This document shows positions 24,901 to 35,600 of a stretch of 64,000 bases of DNA, piece after piece. Below the pieces are notes generated by a model. That model worked only from the letters and a program-made list of their open reading frames with translations, was not told the DNA's origin and searched no databases. The DNA lies in assembly GCF_901000735.1 (NCBI RefSeq), contig NC_081546.1, positions 873,001 through 937,000 on the forward strand, read 5' to 3'. How positions within the stretch are numbered: the stretch's first letter is position 1; the number at the start of each line of letters is the position of its first letter. This DNA is from Corylus avellana. Its lineage: Eukaryota; Streptophyta; Magnoliopsida; Fagales; Betulaceae. The position numbers and the translations under genes were made by a program.

Positions 24901-25899
24901 ATTATCGGCGAGTTCATCAAAGCTTGGGATGTAACCATGCAACCCTTCAGAAAGGCCAAAACCAGGATGGTCCAAAGCATAAATAGCATATCCAGATGCA
25001 GCAATTTGCTTGGCAATACCTGAAATTCAAAACTCACCATATATAAAAGAAGAAGCCTTCGAATTCGGTTTGCATATACCACAGTAGAGTAGACGAAAAG
25101 AAGGAAACATAAGATATAGTTCTAGTCCATGTTCTTATGCGAATATAATCACAAACCTTCAAAAAAGAATGTGCAAGTATCACCATAACCGTGGCAGAAA
25201 CACAAAGCACCTTTGATGCGAACACCTGGTTGTGGCATCCAGCTTTTACAGAAAATTTCCAATCCCTTCGAGTTCCTCTCGTACCACTATAATATCATTA
25301 ATAGCCACGAAAATTGAGAAATCAAACAGAAAGTAACCATTTGAACCACACGTATTCAGCTTATTTTGAGCGGATCTTTCTTAAATTTAATTTTTTGTCA
25401 CAGTTCCAGACAGGAATAGCTTACCTCCTCTGTTATGATCCCAGTAGGAGCCATCTACCCACCAATCAAAATCCATTGACATTCACAAGAAAATACCAAA
25501 AAACAAAACAAAACCAAATATTCAGAAACTGATATGATATTTCAATCCAAACGCAAACCACGATCATGATGGAACCAAACCAACCTTGAACAAGCAATGA
25601 TCAAGCTGTTGCTGGGCCTCCACGAAGGCCAAACGGACCCGTCTGCGAGCGGGAGCCATGTCCAGGTTCTGAGAAGCGATCGCATTCAGCTCCTCGCTCA
25701 CTCCTTCGATTGGTGACCTTTTCTTGGCCGTGACTGTAAGGTGAAGCTTTGGGGCTGAAAGTCCGGTCTCTGGGTTGGTTTTGTGACGGAGAATAATGGG
25801 TTGATGTTGCCTTCCAGGAAAGTTGTTCGGAGAGATGGATTTCCTGGGAAAAAGACAGAGCTCCGGTGATCGGAATCTCAGGGTGAGGGGGAGGTCCAT
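21906..25899 (-). CDS. Monoacylglycerol-lipase-like alpha/beta hydrolase
   Basis: A serine hydrolase of the plant MAGL / caffeoylshikimate-esterase family, which cleaves monoacylglycerols or related esters. Eight coding exons on the minus strand: 25585-25899, 25425-25454, 25157-25286, 24873-25019, 24618-24748, 22952-23089, 22237-22335 and 21906-22124. They total 1209 nt, or 402 aa. The ATG at 25899 is the first in frame; GTG at 25911 is not a plausible plant start. Residues 1 to about 80 are Ser/Arg/Pro-rich and could be a plastid transit peptide, ahead of the conserved MAPARRRVRLAFVEAQQQLD. The oxyanion loop HGYGD is at 147-151 and the nucleophile elbow GQSMGG gives Ser223. Spacing as in human MGLL puts the rest of the triad at Asp343 (GAADKVTD) and His373 (GYHCILEG). 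Exon 2 is only 30 nt (MAPTGIITEE) and intron 5 is about 1.5 kb. It is divergently arranged with the PPR gene. Confidence 0.9.
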
Positions 25900-25919
25900 G
25901 GATACGGACACTCGTCAAA

Positions 25920-26280
25920 ATAGTCAAATTCAGAAAGCTCACTGTTCCTTTTTCCAAGTTGCAGTGTCGAACTATTCCTCTTTCCAACGTAGCGCGCACT
26001 AGCTGGAGCGTCCACATGGATCACGTGGGAAAAATTGGGAAAAGGAAAATTTCACCGGAGAAGGATCGAAATGGAGGGGATCGTTTAGTTGTTTCAAGAG
26101 GGTATTGTTGTCTTAAAAAAAGAAAATGACATAATTGTCCCCTAAAAACAAATAAACCGGTTCCTCTCAAGGATCCAAGTCCAATTTTACCCCGGTGTGA
26201 ATGAACAGTTACCACGTGGCATAGCCACACGTCACCCATTTATGTTAAAAATTTTGAAACCCGTTTTAAGCTTCGGCAAA
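25920..26280. promoter_or_regulatory. Divergent promoter region with two G-boxes
   Basis: This short gap separates the ATG of the minus-strand hydrolase gene from the likely 5' leader of the plus-strand PPR gene. Two CACGTG G-boxes are present, at 26022-26027 and 26213-26218. A further CACGT core (CACACGTCACC) lies just after the second. G-boxes bind bZIP and bHLH factors; joint regulation of the two genes is inferred, not shown. Confidence 0.55.
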
Positions 26281-27298
26281 ACAGAACTCCTCCCTCTCCC
26301 TCCCAAATTTTCGTTCGTCAAACCCTCCCCCAGATTTCCCTCCAAAATTCCTCCCCTTCCACCAAAGGCTCTACCACAGCCACCGTTCGCCGGAGAGCTG
26401 CAGCAACCGAGAACCACGAAAAAACCAAAACACCCCCTTCCTAGCTTTGAAGAGAGAGAGAGCGGGGAGGCATCGGGCTAGAGAGAGAGAAACCCGAGTT
26501 AGTGAGAGAGTGGTGCGGATTGAATCACTGTGGCTTGGCCACTGTCGGTGTGCGGAGGAAAGCGACTGAGGAGGCGGACCTCGGCCCAACTCCGGCGAGC
26601 TCCACCCGCACGTTTGGTCCCTGTGTTTCTCGGTGTCCAAACAGAAATCAGGTAGGTGTTGGTGTTTAATTTTCGAAATTTCTTGATTTTTGAGTAGCTA
26701 GTCTGGGGTTTTAATTCTTGTTCTTGCCATGGCCGATTGGGTGTCTCTCCTTGGTGAGATTTTTGGTCAGCTATTATCACAGTAAAATAGTATGTGACAA
26801 AACTAGCATTTATTATAAGATGTCAAATGACTAATATTCATGTCTGATCCAAGCACTAGCAACCCAACTTTAGTCTCATTTTTTTGAGGTTGTCACATTC
26901 TGCATTAAGACCCATGTCATTGTTCTCATCTCTCTTCATAATTAGGATTGTCAGCTCCAGTTTGTGCAATTTTTTCAGTCCTTCAAATAAACTATATTGT
27001 TAAGTTCTCAGTAATAATTTACAGTTAATGCATTAGTGTAAGGAAATGAAATCTTAGTATGCTTCATTCCTTGTATGCTTATCGAAACCTTAGTATGTGT
27101 GGGTTAATCACCAAAACATTCTAGTATGCTTCATTCCGCATTTTTATTGCTGTGTAATTGAGACTAATCTAAAAAATATCATGTTTCTTTTTTGGCAGAA
27201 AGAGATTGTTGAATGTGGGCAACTAAAGCATTCGGGATACTTCTATGGGGGTATGGAAAACTTTTGTGAGGTGAGGGGGTGCGTTTGACCCCTCTTGA
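26281..27298 (+). other. Likely 5' leader exons and leader intron of the PPR gene
   Basis: A CT/GA-rich, GC-richer segment runs from about 26281 to a consensus donor at 26652 (TCAG|GTAGGT). A good acceptor follows at 27197-27198 (TTTTTTGGCAG). The segment 27199-27298 continues toward the PPR frame, but a TGA at 27296-27298 closes that frame upstream. A second strong donor, TGTGAG|GTGAGG, is at 27270/27271. The exon-intron structure is inferred from consensus sites only. Confidence 0.45.
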
Positions 27299-27358
27299 CC
27301 TCCTTCCCTTCGCCACTGCATACCACACTACATTGAGCTTACTGTCAAGATAGAGAAA

Positions 27359-29164
27359 ATTGCCTTAATAAATTTAGCCCAAAAGCCACCACAAAGACTT
27401 CTTGAAGACAAATTCATCTCGCTCTTGCAGTCATGTAAGACTCCAAAACGACTCCGCCAAATCCAAACCCGGATAATCACCCACGGATTCAAAGACAACG
27501 ACTACATTACCTCAAGATTTATCACAGTATGTGCGGAGCTGAAGAAAATTGCTTATGCCCGCCAATTGTTCGATCAAATTCCAGACCCGGGCATTGCGTC
27601 ATGGAATGCAATGTTCAGAGGGTATGCTCTAAATGAGTCTTATAGGGAAGTTTTGGTTTTGTTTAGTCAAATGAAGAGCTCAGACGTAATGCCCAATTGC
27701 TCTACCTTCCCTATTATTTTGAAATCTTGTGGGAAAGTTAATGCATGTGTAGAAGGCCAAGAAGTGCATGGTGTAGCAATAAAGGGTGGTTTTAGAGCAA
27801 ACCCATTTGTGGGAACTACGTTGATTGATATGTATGCTGGTGGGGGAGCGATTGGAGCAGCTTACAAGGTGTTTGGTGAGATGGTTGAGAGGAATGTTGT
27901 TGCATGGACTTCAATGATTAGTGGGTATATTTTGTGTCGCAAGATGGTTTCTGCACGGTGCCTTTTTGATTTGGCTCCTGAGCGAGATGTTGTGCTGTGG
28001 AACACCATGGTTTCAGGTTATATTGAATTGGGTGATATGTTAGCAGCACGCAAGCTTTTTGATGAGATGCCCAACCGGGATGTGATGTCTTGGAATACTA
28101 TGTTGAATGGTTATGCTAATAATAGGGATGTTGAGGCTTGTGAGAAGCTGTTTGAAGAGATGCCTGAGAGGAACATTTTTTCTTGGAATGGATTAATTGG
28201 AGGGTACGCACGTAATGAGCATTTCTTTGAAGTTATGGAGACTTTCAAAAGGATGCTAGCTGAGGGTAATGTACGTCCTAATGACGCCACACTCGTGATC
28301 GTGTTGTCTGCATGTGCAAGATTGGGAGCTATTGATTTGGGAAAGTGGGTTCATTTATATGCTGAAAGTAATGGACATAAGGGAAATCTTTACGTTGGGA
28401 ATGCTTTGATTGACATGTATGCAAAATGTGGAATTGTAGAAAATGCAGTTGATGTGTTCAAGAGCATGGGTACGAAGGATTTGATTACATGGAACACCAT
28501 AATCAATGGTTTAGCAACTCATGGACGTGGGAGTGATGCCCTAACTTTGTTTTGTCAGATGAAGAATGCTGGAGAAATACCAGATGGAATCACCTTCATA
28601 GGAATTTTATGCGCTTGTACGCACATGGGATTAGTTGAAGATGGCTTTTCCTATTTCCAATCAATGGTTGATGATTACTCAATTGTGCCTCAAATTGAAC
28701 ATTATGGTTGTATGGTTGATCTGCTTGCACGAGCTGGTCTTTTAGACCATGCTGCGGAGTTTGTGAGGAAGATGCCCATGGAACCGGATGCCATTATATG
28801 GGCTGCCTTACTTGGGGCATGTAGGATTTACAAAAACATTGAGTTGGCTGAACTGGCTCTTGAACGGCTTATTGAACTTGAACCGAAGAACCCAGCAAAT
28901 TTCGTCATGCTTTCAAATATATATGGGGATCTTGGGAGATGGAAAGATGTTGCACGTTTAAAAGTTGCAATGAGGGATACTGGGTTCAGAAAATTGCCCG
29001 GATGTAGCTTGATTGAGGTCAATGATTCTGTTGTTGAGTTTTATTGCTTAGATGAGAGGCATCCTGAGAGAGAGGAAATATATAGCGCTTTGAGAGGGTT
29101 GACAAAGCTGTTAAGGTCGTCTGGATATGAATCAGACCTGTTGGAGCTTGGGCAGGGAACTTAA
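27359..29164 (+). CDS. PLS-class pentatricopeptide repeat protein with E/E+ domains
   Basis: PLS-class PPR proteins bind organelle RNA and usually serve C-to-U editing or related processing in mitochondria or plastids. The frame is open from 27299 to the stop at 29164 with no intron in the repeat region. P/L/S motifs are evident, for example ASWNAMFRGYA, VLWNTMVSGYIELGDM, SWNTMLNGYANNRD, YVGNALIDMYAKCG and TWNTIINGLATHGRG. The C-terminus has an E domain (PDAIIWAALLGACRIYKNIE, KLPGCSLIEV) and a short E+-like tail; no DYW domain is present. The start is uncertain. The family-like N-terminus (RLLEDKFISLLQSCKT) is encoded, yet there is no in-frame ATG before residue Met of NAMFRGY (about 27613). 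The coordinate given is an ATT where an ATG would be expected. Splicing 27271-27430 out would instead supply ATG at 27253. Identity as a PPR is firm. Confidence 0.88.
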   Translation: MALINLAQKPPQRLLEDKFISLLQSCKTPKRLRQIQTRIITHGFKDNDYITSRFITVCAELKKIAYARQLFDQIPDPGIASWNAMFRGYALNESYREVLVLFSQMKSSDVMPNCSTFPIILKSCGKVNACVEGQEVHGVAIKGGFRANPFVGTTLIDMYAGGGAIGAAYKVFGEMVERNVVAWTSMISGYILCRKMVSARCLFDLAPERDVVLWNTMVSGYIELGDMLAARKLFDEMPNRDVMSWNTMLNGYANNRDVEACEKLFEEMPERNIFSWNGLIGGYARNEHFFEVMETFKRMLAEGNVRPNDATLVIVLSACARLGAIDLGKWVHLYAESNGHKGNLYVGNALIDMYAKCGIVENAVDVFKSMGTKDLITWNTIINGLATHGRGSDALTLFCQMKNAGEIPDGITFIGILCACTHMGLVEDGFSYFQSMVDDYSIVPQIEHYGCMVDLLARAGLLDHAAEFVRKMPMEPDAIIWAALLGACRIYKNIELAELALERLIELEPKNPANFVMLSNIYGDLGRWKDVARLKVAMRDTGFRKLPGCSLIEVNDSVVEFYCLDERHPEREEIYSALRGLTKLLRSSGYESDLLELGQGT

Positions 29165-29734
29165 AAGATAAAGGAGTGATATGACAAGCATTACCAACTT
29201 ATCTCATATCATCCCGTAACTTGTATTGGATCAACCATCTAGGTTTCTTCTGTGCGGCTCCCAGCGGGTAGGTGCTAGTCACGTCCAAGTAGAATAGTTA
29301 CAATTGGTCTTTCCAACCTATCCTTTTAAAAAATAAAAAATAAATAAAAAGAAAAAGAAAAAAAGAAGAAAAAAAGGAGGTATTGGACCAGATGTTCTTG
29401 TCACTAATTGTATTTTCTTTGATATGAATATCAATTTATTGATTTGTGTTTGTTAGATATAATAGTTGAGATACATTAATTAATAATATTATTTAGATAA
29501 ATATTTTCGAACACATGGATTTTGAGGAACCGGGAATCATTTCATTGTCAATATTTGATTTTACAGAAAATAATATTATGTCTTGCGAACTCCTATCATC
29601 ATGTCCATCTTTTCATCATGATAACACTCATTTCGCAGCTTCCAATTACTATGCGATACATCATCAATTTTTTTTTAAAAAAAATGTAAAAAATAAAAGT
29701 GAGCAATTATACCAAATTAGAGGAAAAAAAAAAA
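29165..29734. other. 3' region of the PPR gene
   Basis: The first 200-300 bases probably form the 3' UTR. A-rich sequence lies at 29327-29376. A frame at 29515-29700 is open but gives no recognisable product. Confidence 0.35.
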
Positions 29735-30010
29735 ACCTGCAGGCAAGAACCAGGCCAGACCCACGGTGTGGGTCTTGCTACGTGTGGGTCTGGCCGGTAG
29801 TGAACGCTTCAAACTCCATCGGTCGTGGCCCGCTTCAAAACCCGTTTCTAATGCCTCAAAATCTATTTTTAATGCCCTAAAACCCGTTTCTAATGCCTCA
29901 AAGCCTATTTTTAATGACTCAAAACCCGTTTTTAATGCTTCAAAACTTGTTTTTGTGTTCAAAACTAAAATTTAAAGGTAGAAGGTTAACATTTTAAGGA
30001 TTTTATCACC
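29735..30010. repeat. Dispersed repeat with internal 5 x 21-bp array, copy 2
   Basis: Five 21-bp units occupy 29845-29949 exactly, of the type TTT(C/T)TAATGCCTCAAAA. An inverted GACCCACGGTGTGGGTC core (29758-29774) precedes them and AGAAGGTTAAC follows. The array and both flanks match copy 1 at 10800-11225 in the same orientation. Because 21 is a multiple of 3, both strands stay open with a 7-residue periodic translation (for example NASKPIF on +, ALETGFE on -). That explains the open frames here, which I do not consider genes. Confidence 0.65.
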
Positions 30011-30512
30011 CTTAAATTTAGTGTATTTTAGTTTAACTTATTTTTGTGCACTTTTTATATTTTTGCTTATGTATGGTTATTAATTGGAGACTATAAAAAA
30101 GTGTTATGAGGATGGTCATGATAAAAAGTTTTCTCTTATATTATTTTAAAGAATTTTTAAATGAATGGAATAAACCAAGAAGTCGCTCTAAAAAAATCCT
30201 TGTCCAGATTTTGACAGGCTGACCTTCTTGTGTGTAGCTTCTAATGGGCTTTAGACGAAAGCCCAGGCCGAGACGCAAGTTTGGACCAAGATATCAAGGC
30301 CGTCTTAGGAGGACTTGGATTCCAACAGTGTTAGGCCCAGCTCAAGGTTCGGCCCCATGCAGGTAGGCGTCTCTGTGCGTTTCTTTTTTGTTTTGGTTTC
30401 TTTTGGGGAGTGGGGTAGTGTTGGACTTCGTACTTTGTAGCACGCCCATGATTTTTGATTTGGTTTGGTTGTACTGCCCGTTGTTGTAATTTGTTGTTTT
30501 ATTTTTGAGGGT
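30011..30512. other. Gene-free sequence
   Basis: A GC-richer patch at 30230-30380 (for example GGCCGAGACGCAAG) has no recognisable coding content. Nothing else is supported. Confidence 0.35.
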
Positions 30513-30660
30513 TGCTACACTTACAAACAAATCCTTGTAAACACGTGGCAAGAAAGAAGACAAAATAAATATAATTGTTTTTTTTGGGTGTTTTTGGTCC
30601 TTTTCCTTGCCACATGTGTTTGTCAGGATTTGTTTGTAAAAATCTTTTGTAAGTCTAGTA
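30513..30660. mobile_element. Small fold-back MITE
   Basis: The left arm CTACACTTACAAACAAATCC and right arm (reverse complement reading CTAGACTTACAAAAG, then ACAAACAAATCCTGACAAAC) pair over about 45 nt, including a matched CACGTGGCAAG / CCTTGCCACATG segment. The element is about 145 bp with no coding capacity. Confidence 0.6.
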
Positions 30661-31336
30661 TTTCTTTTTATTTTTATGCATTTAAATTTTTTTTAAAAAA
30701 AATTTAAAGACACAAGAATTTAACAGGTTTGGAAAAATTGCTTATGTGCGTAGGCAGCAACAAATGGGACAGAACTAGCATTTTAGGTTCGGAGATAAAT
30801 ATGCAAGTGCAGTAGGAATATATAGAAGTCTTCAGTTCTTTAGACAATCGCGTGTGCAATCGGGTGCAGTGGTGAGTGCGTTCGATCACACTACCAAATA
30901 CTTCAGGCTCATTAGCCGTTACGTGTGCGGTCGATCGCTTTGTGACTAGTGCGATAGATTGCACTATTAGAGACTTCAAATTCATTAATTGCTATTTGTA
31001 ATTTGTTTGTTCGAATAATAAAATTATTAAAAAATAAATAGAAAAAAAGAGGGGATTCAAATTTTATTTTAAAAGAATTATAAAGATATTTATTAAAAAA
31101 AAAACATAGAAAAGGCATTGTGACTTGAGAGACAGAACCACCATATAATTCCGCCCGCAAAAATATTGATGTTTCTTCAAAGAAAAATGCAATGAACGTA
31201 CATCTCTCCCGGCCCTTTTTCTTCTTATGAAATCTTAAACTACTTATAAGATACAATGTATATGGAAATTTTTTGTGTCTTCTGTCTTGACTCTTGCCTT
31301 TTCTTTTTCTTTTCTTTTTTTTGTTGCTATGTTAAC

Positions 31337-31339
<3 letters not shown>

Positions 31340-31369
<30 letters not shown>
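31340..31369. repeat. (CT)n microsatellite
   Basis: A perfect CT dinucleotide run, read directly. It generates spurious Ser-Leu open frames. Confidence 0.9.
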
Positions 31370-31372
<3 letters not shown>

Positions 31373-31797
31373 TACACAGACACACGTACGTGCCATGTGT
31401 CACATGTGCACGCACAACTCGGCTGGAATATTTTTTGTTAACAAGGCCAGGTTTCTTTAATTTCTCGAAAGAGACATCATAATGTTGAAGGCCTTTCGAT
31501 TAACAAATGTGTTTTAGTGTTATTATCATCGTCTGAGGACGACTGAGATGGTCTTATTAAGTATCTTAACTTGAAAAACCACATTAAAGAAAGGACAATA
31601 ATTGAAAAACCATTTCCATGTTGACGACGTTCGTGGGTTCCCACTCTCAACGGCTCTCATACTTAGAATTTAATAACTTTATACTCATCTTCTTCTTAAC
31701 TCCTTAAACTAACACCACCTACTTAATTTGTACATATTAATTATAAGTTCACTTAATTTTTTAATTAATCCATGTTTCTTTTTTATAAAGAAAATAG

Positions 31798-31844
<47 letters not shown>
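31798..31844. repeat. Compound (CT)n(AT)n microsatellite
   Basis: A CT run passes directly into an AT run, read directly from the sequence. Confidence 0.9.
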
Positions 31845-32251
31845 GTTTGGCGGCTTCAAAACCTGGCCCGATATGCAATGTCGAGTAGTGTATATGCCAA
31901 GTGGAGGGTAATCTAAGCAAGTTCTGTTTATTATTTGAATTCCCATTCCTTTTTAAAATTGATTAGTAGCTTAATCTCATTGATGTCTTTTTTAAATGCT
32001 TTTCTAATGACGGCCTCAAGCCTCATCTTAGCTTTAAACTCCTTTGGGTTAGTGGTAGTTGGTGGGCATATATGATAGTCAACTTGTTTCTTGGCAGAGT
32101 CCAGCGAGCCACCTCAAAAAATAATGAAACGAGCAGGACTCTTTTTTTATTTGCTGAGGAAATGAAACAAGACTTGTTATATATAGTTTTTTCAGCTGTA
32201 CAGTTTTGATGAACTATGAAGGTGGTGACCCTAGTGAATCTAAAGACACAT

Positions 32252-32255
<4 letters not shown>

Positions 32256-32292
<37 letters not shown>
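32256..32292. repeat. (TA)n microsatellite
   Basis: An uninterrupted TA dinucleotide run of about 37 bp. Confidence 0.9.
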
Positions 32293-32295
<3 letters not shown>

Positions 32296-32457
32296 ACTGT
32301 CCCTTGGGGAATACTTTATTTTCTGCTTTAAAAAAAAGATTGAATTAGTTACCTATTTGATTGATGTGGCTATATATCTTTCTTTTTTCTTTTTCTTTTT
32401 TTTTTTTAATTAAACGATGGTTATGTTTGTTCAAAAAGTTTCAATTAATGTTTTTAA

Positions 32458-32640
32458 TGGGTAGCTCAATTGACTAAAGACCACGTCTCATGAAGCGGAG
32501 GTTACTAGGTCGAATTTTCAAGAAAAAGGGAGAGAAAAACAGATCTTCTGAATATTATAGTGAGATCCCCACTCTAAATGTCATAACTCTCTTTGTCGAT
32601 TACCAAAAATAACTCATAAAAAAATTTAAAAAAAAAAGCT
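32458..32640 (+). mobile_element. tRNA-derived SINE
   Basis: A Pol III box A-like GGGTAGCTCAATTG starts near 32459, and a box B-like GGTCGAATTTT lies about 45 nt downstream. Between them is GAAGCGGAGGTTACTA, which is shared with the SINE at 41195-41308. An A-rich tail ends near 32637. The copy is diverged in box B. Confidence 0.65.
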
Positions 32641-35600
32641 CAATTTTTTCATTTTTTTTTTATCCATGATGCCGCCGGACGCACTGATCTTTTGAGACCC
32701 ACATAACATATTTTTTTATTATTATTATTATTAATGTTTTTCTTTTTTCTGGAAGTGGTTATCATAACATTTGATTACTTGTGTACGTAGCATCACTTTT
32801 AGGGTTTGCCGCCGAGAAAATGGAGGAAATTTGAGATTAAAAAAGGCTAGTCATGTTTAGAAATGATGTTACACCACTTATGAGATTCTAAGTAATAAAA
32901 TGAAGCAAATTCAACTTCTCTAATGTGTTGATGGGGTTCTTGATGCTGATACTACATTCTATAAGTCGGTCCCCCGACAATGGGTTTCCAAGATTCCAGC
33001 AATTAAAGTCGCACAAAAATGTACGACAAAACCAATGAGAACAAAACGTCGGTCGAAAATGGTTTGGTTCACGTTCATTTAGAGAAAATTTGGCCCAAGA
33101 TGGTCGGTACAAAGGAACTTAATGATTTGCACAACGATGTGATGGGGAAATGACTTTGAAAAGAATGATGCTAGAAATTTTAATGAAAAAAGTTTTATTA
33201 TTAGTCAAATATATACAAATTGCTGTGCTTATAAGTCAACTATATACAATATTTGTTGTCCATGAATTTAGTTTTTAGGGCATGGTTAAAATTACATATT
33301 TATTTCTCTATTTGGTTGTACTATTATTACTCGGACATTCAAATAAAGAAATAACTATTTCGTTAAAAAAAAAAGAGAGTAAAAGAATAGTTATTCCACT
33401 TAAACGGAATATCATCTTTTTCAAAACAAAAAACCATTATTTTCATGGGTTGGTCGGCCACCAAAAGGCTATGAGGCATTTTTTTTAACAATGATTTTTA
33501 GAATTATGGTATATTTTAGTTGAAATCTGATATAATTTTAATTAGGAAATTTGGTAATTCTCGTATTATCATGAAACGGATGAATAAAAATGATCATTAT
33601 ATTCCAGCTTTCTATATATATATGTTCCAAGTAACTCTCATTCTTATTTTTACGTAATCATCATTTCATATTGCAATATACCAAACATATTTATAACTCA
33701 ATAATTACATCAATTTTTAATAACTTTAAACTTACATTTATAGTGTTTCATACTTTTTTTTTTCTTTTGAAAATGAGTCGGAGAATATATGATCATACAG
33801 TTCATTACGTTTATAAAGATCCTCATGTATAAGTCAACTACTAGATATATTAGATGTACCAGATTAATATTAGCTTCACCTTGAAAATATTCCGGATTCA
33901 CAAAGGTTTTTCAAACTCCTTTTGTCAAATCTTTGAATTTTCACCTTTTTTTTTTCTTTAGGTAGATAGACGTTACTTTTTGACCCCAAGTAATTATGAA
34001 CCATGCATTTGATTAGAAAAAAAAAAAAAAGTAATTATGAACCATAAACACTATGCTTGACTCTTGTCCTTGGAGCCTGGAGGTACACGTATTTTTGTGT
34101 TTTTTCTTGGTTTTTTTTTTCTCCTCCCCAATAACTCTGCATTTGCATTTAAATTTAAGCAAATGGCAAACGTGTAATTAAAAAAAAAAAAAAAAAAAAG
34201 CATGGCAAAGTGTGAAATGTTTGAGTTCAAAGTCTTGCATCTTCTCCCCCAAGAACTCTGCAAATTTCAGAAGATCCTATTCCCACGAGTAACGCACCAT
34301 TGATGTTTCTCTCTTCCCCATTTGCCCTAATCCATGGCCAAGTGTCAAAGTAAGTGGAGGCCGACAATGGATGAGTTTAGTGAGTGCCGGTCAATTGTTA
34401 ATCCACGTTGTGTGGCAAGAAGCTCATTTAAGTCATTCTCATTAATTAAGAAGTTGTTACAAGTCCCATTCGCACCATGTACTTCCATGAATTTAGAATC
34501 AGTTAATATGTTAGTGTTTAAGATGATTTGATAATCTGATATAATTGCAAGGTGAAAACAATAGAGAATATATGTATATATGGATATGGTCATGTTTATA
34601 GTGGTTTTAGATTCATCTCAACGGTCCAAATTTGATTGAATATGATGGTCATAATTCATAACCACCATGCCTCACTTAATAGCCACCTAAATGAGCATTT
34701 TAATACCTTCAAACTGCTAAATTTTCATTAAATAATCGCATGGAAATTAACAACCAGTTCAGTCGATTGAGCCTTAATCTCAGTCTACCAAAGTGCTTCA
34801 ATCGATCAACATTCGACTAAGACATCTACTCAAGCTCTTGAGTTTTTGTATTGGAATGTACTACACTAACGTGCAAATCACGTGTGAAGTAACTGGCGTT
34901 GTCACCGCGAAGCTACTAACTCTCTTCTTCATTACTCAATTAAATTGTGATTGACCACACTATATATCTTTAGCGAATGTGGGTACAAATACCGTCCAAT
35001 CTTTTATTTTTTCTATACACTTCAAAATTTCGGCTTTCCCTTCAAAATTTTGGGTTAACATTAATGATGTAGATCTTTTAAATTAATGCACTTAATTAAT
35101 ACTTTAGATACAAAATATATTTCATAATTATTTGAAATAATCTAACAAGTTGGAGCTAGAGTTGACTGCAAATCGTGTACTAAAAAGTATATATAGTTTG
35201 GCCGGTGATGATCAGTTTGTATATATGTTCGAGATCAAACATTAAAAAAAAAAAAAAAAAAGAAGCTTGTCGTAAGTTTGTAACCTTACATGAAAACATG
35301 ATAACATCATCATCTTCTTAAAATGAAAACAAATTCAGGTTTATCCTCCAGTTGTCATGCAGTAATGTACTCAGCGACGTCATGATCATAAGTATGTAAA
35401 CATATTTGTTTATATATTCTGTTTAACATGGATTTATCCAAAGGCTATTGGACATTAATATCACATCAGTTTTGTGGGATGTAACGTTTGTGTGTTTTGT
35501 AGCAATATTACTCATACACGTGTAACTTTAAAAAGATTGAATTCCAAATTGAAAATACCTCACAAGTGTGAATGGTTAACATATAATAGTTGGTATAAAC

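Noticed and set aside
29515..29975. Open frames over the 21-bp array on both strands
   Set aside because: They stay open only because the repeat period is a multiple of three; there is no family match or plausible start context.
31256..31460. Ser/Leu-rich frames around CT tracts (also near 9407-9691, 31728 and 45776)
   Set aside because: CT/GA microsatellites stay open in several frames and give low-complexity products.
32462..32520. Possible tRNA gene (box A and box B-like sequence)
   Set aside because: No cloverleaf can be drawn, and the sequence continues into an A-rich tail shared with other copies, so it is a SINE.
32888..33112. GTCGGTC / CGACAATGGG motifs suggesting a CACTA transposon end
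   Set aside because: No CACTA terminus or matching opposite end was found nearby, so the resemblance is too weak to call.
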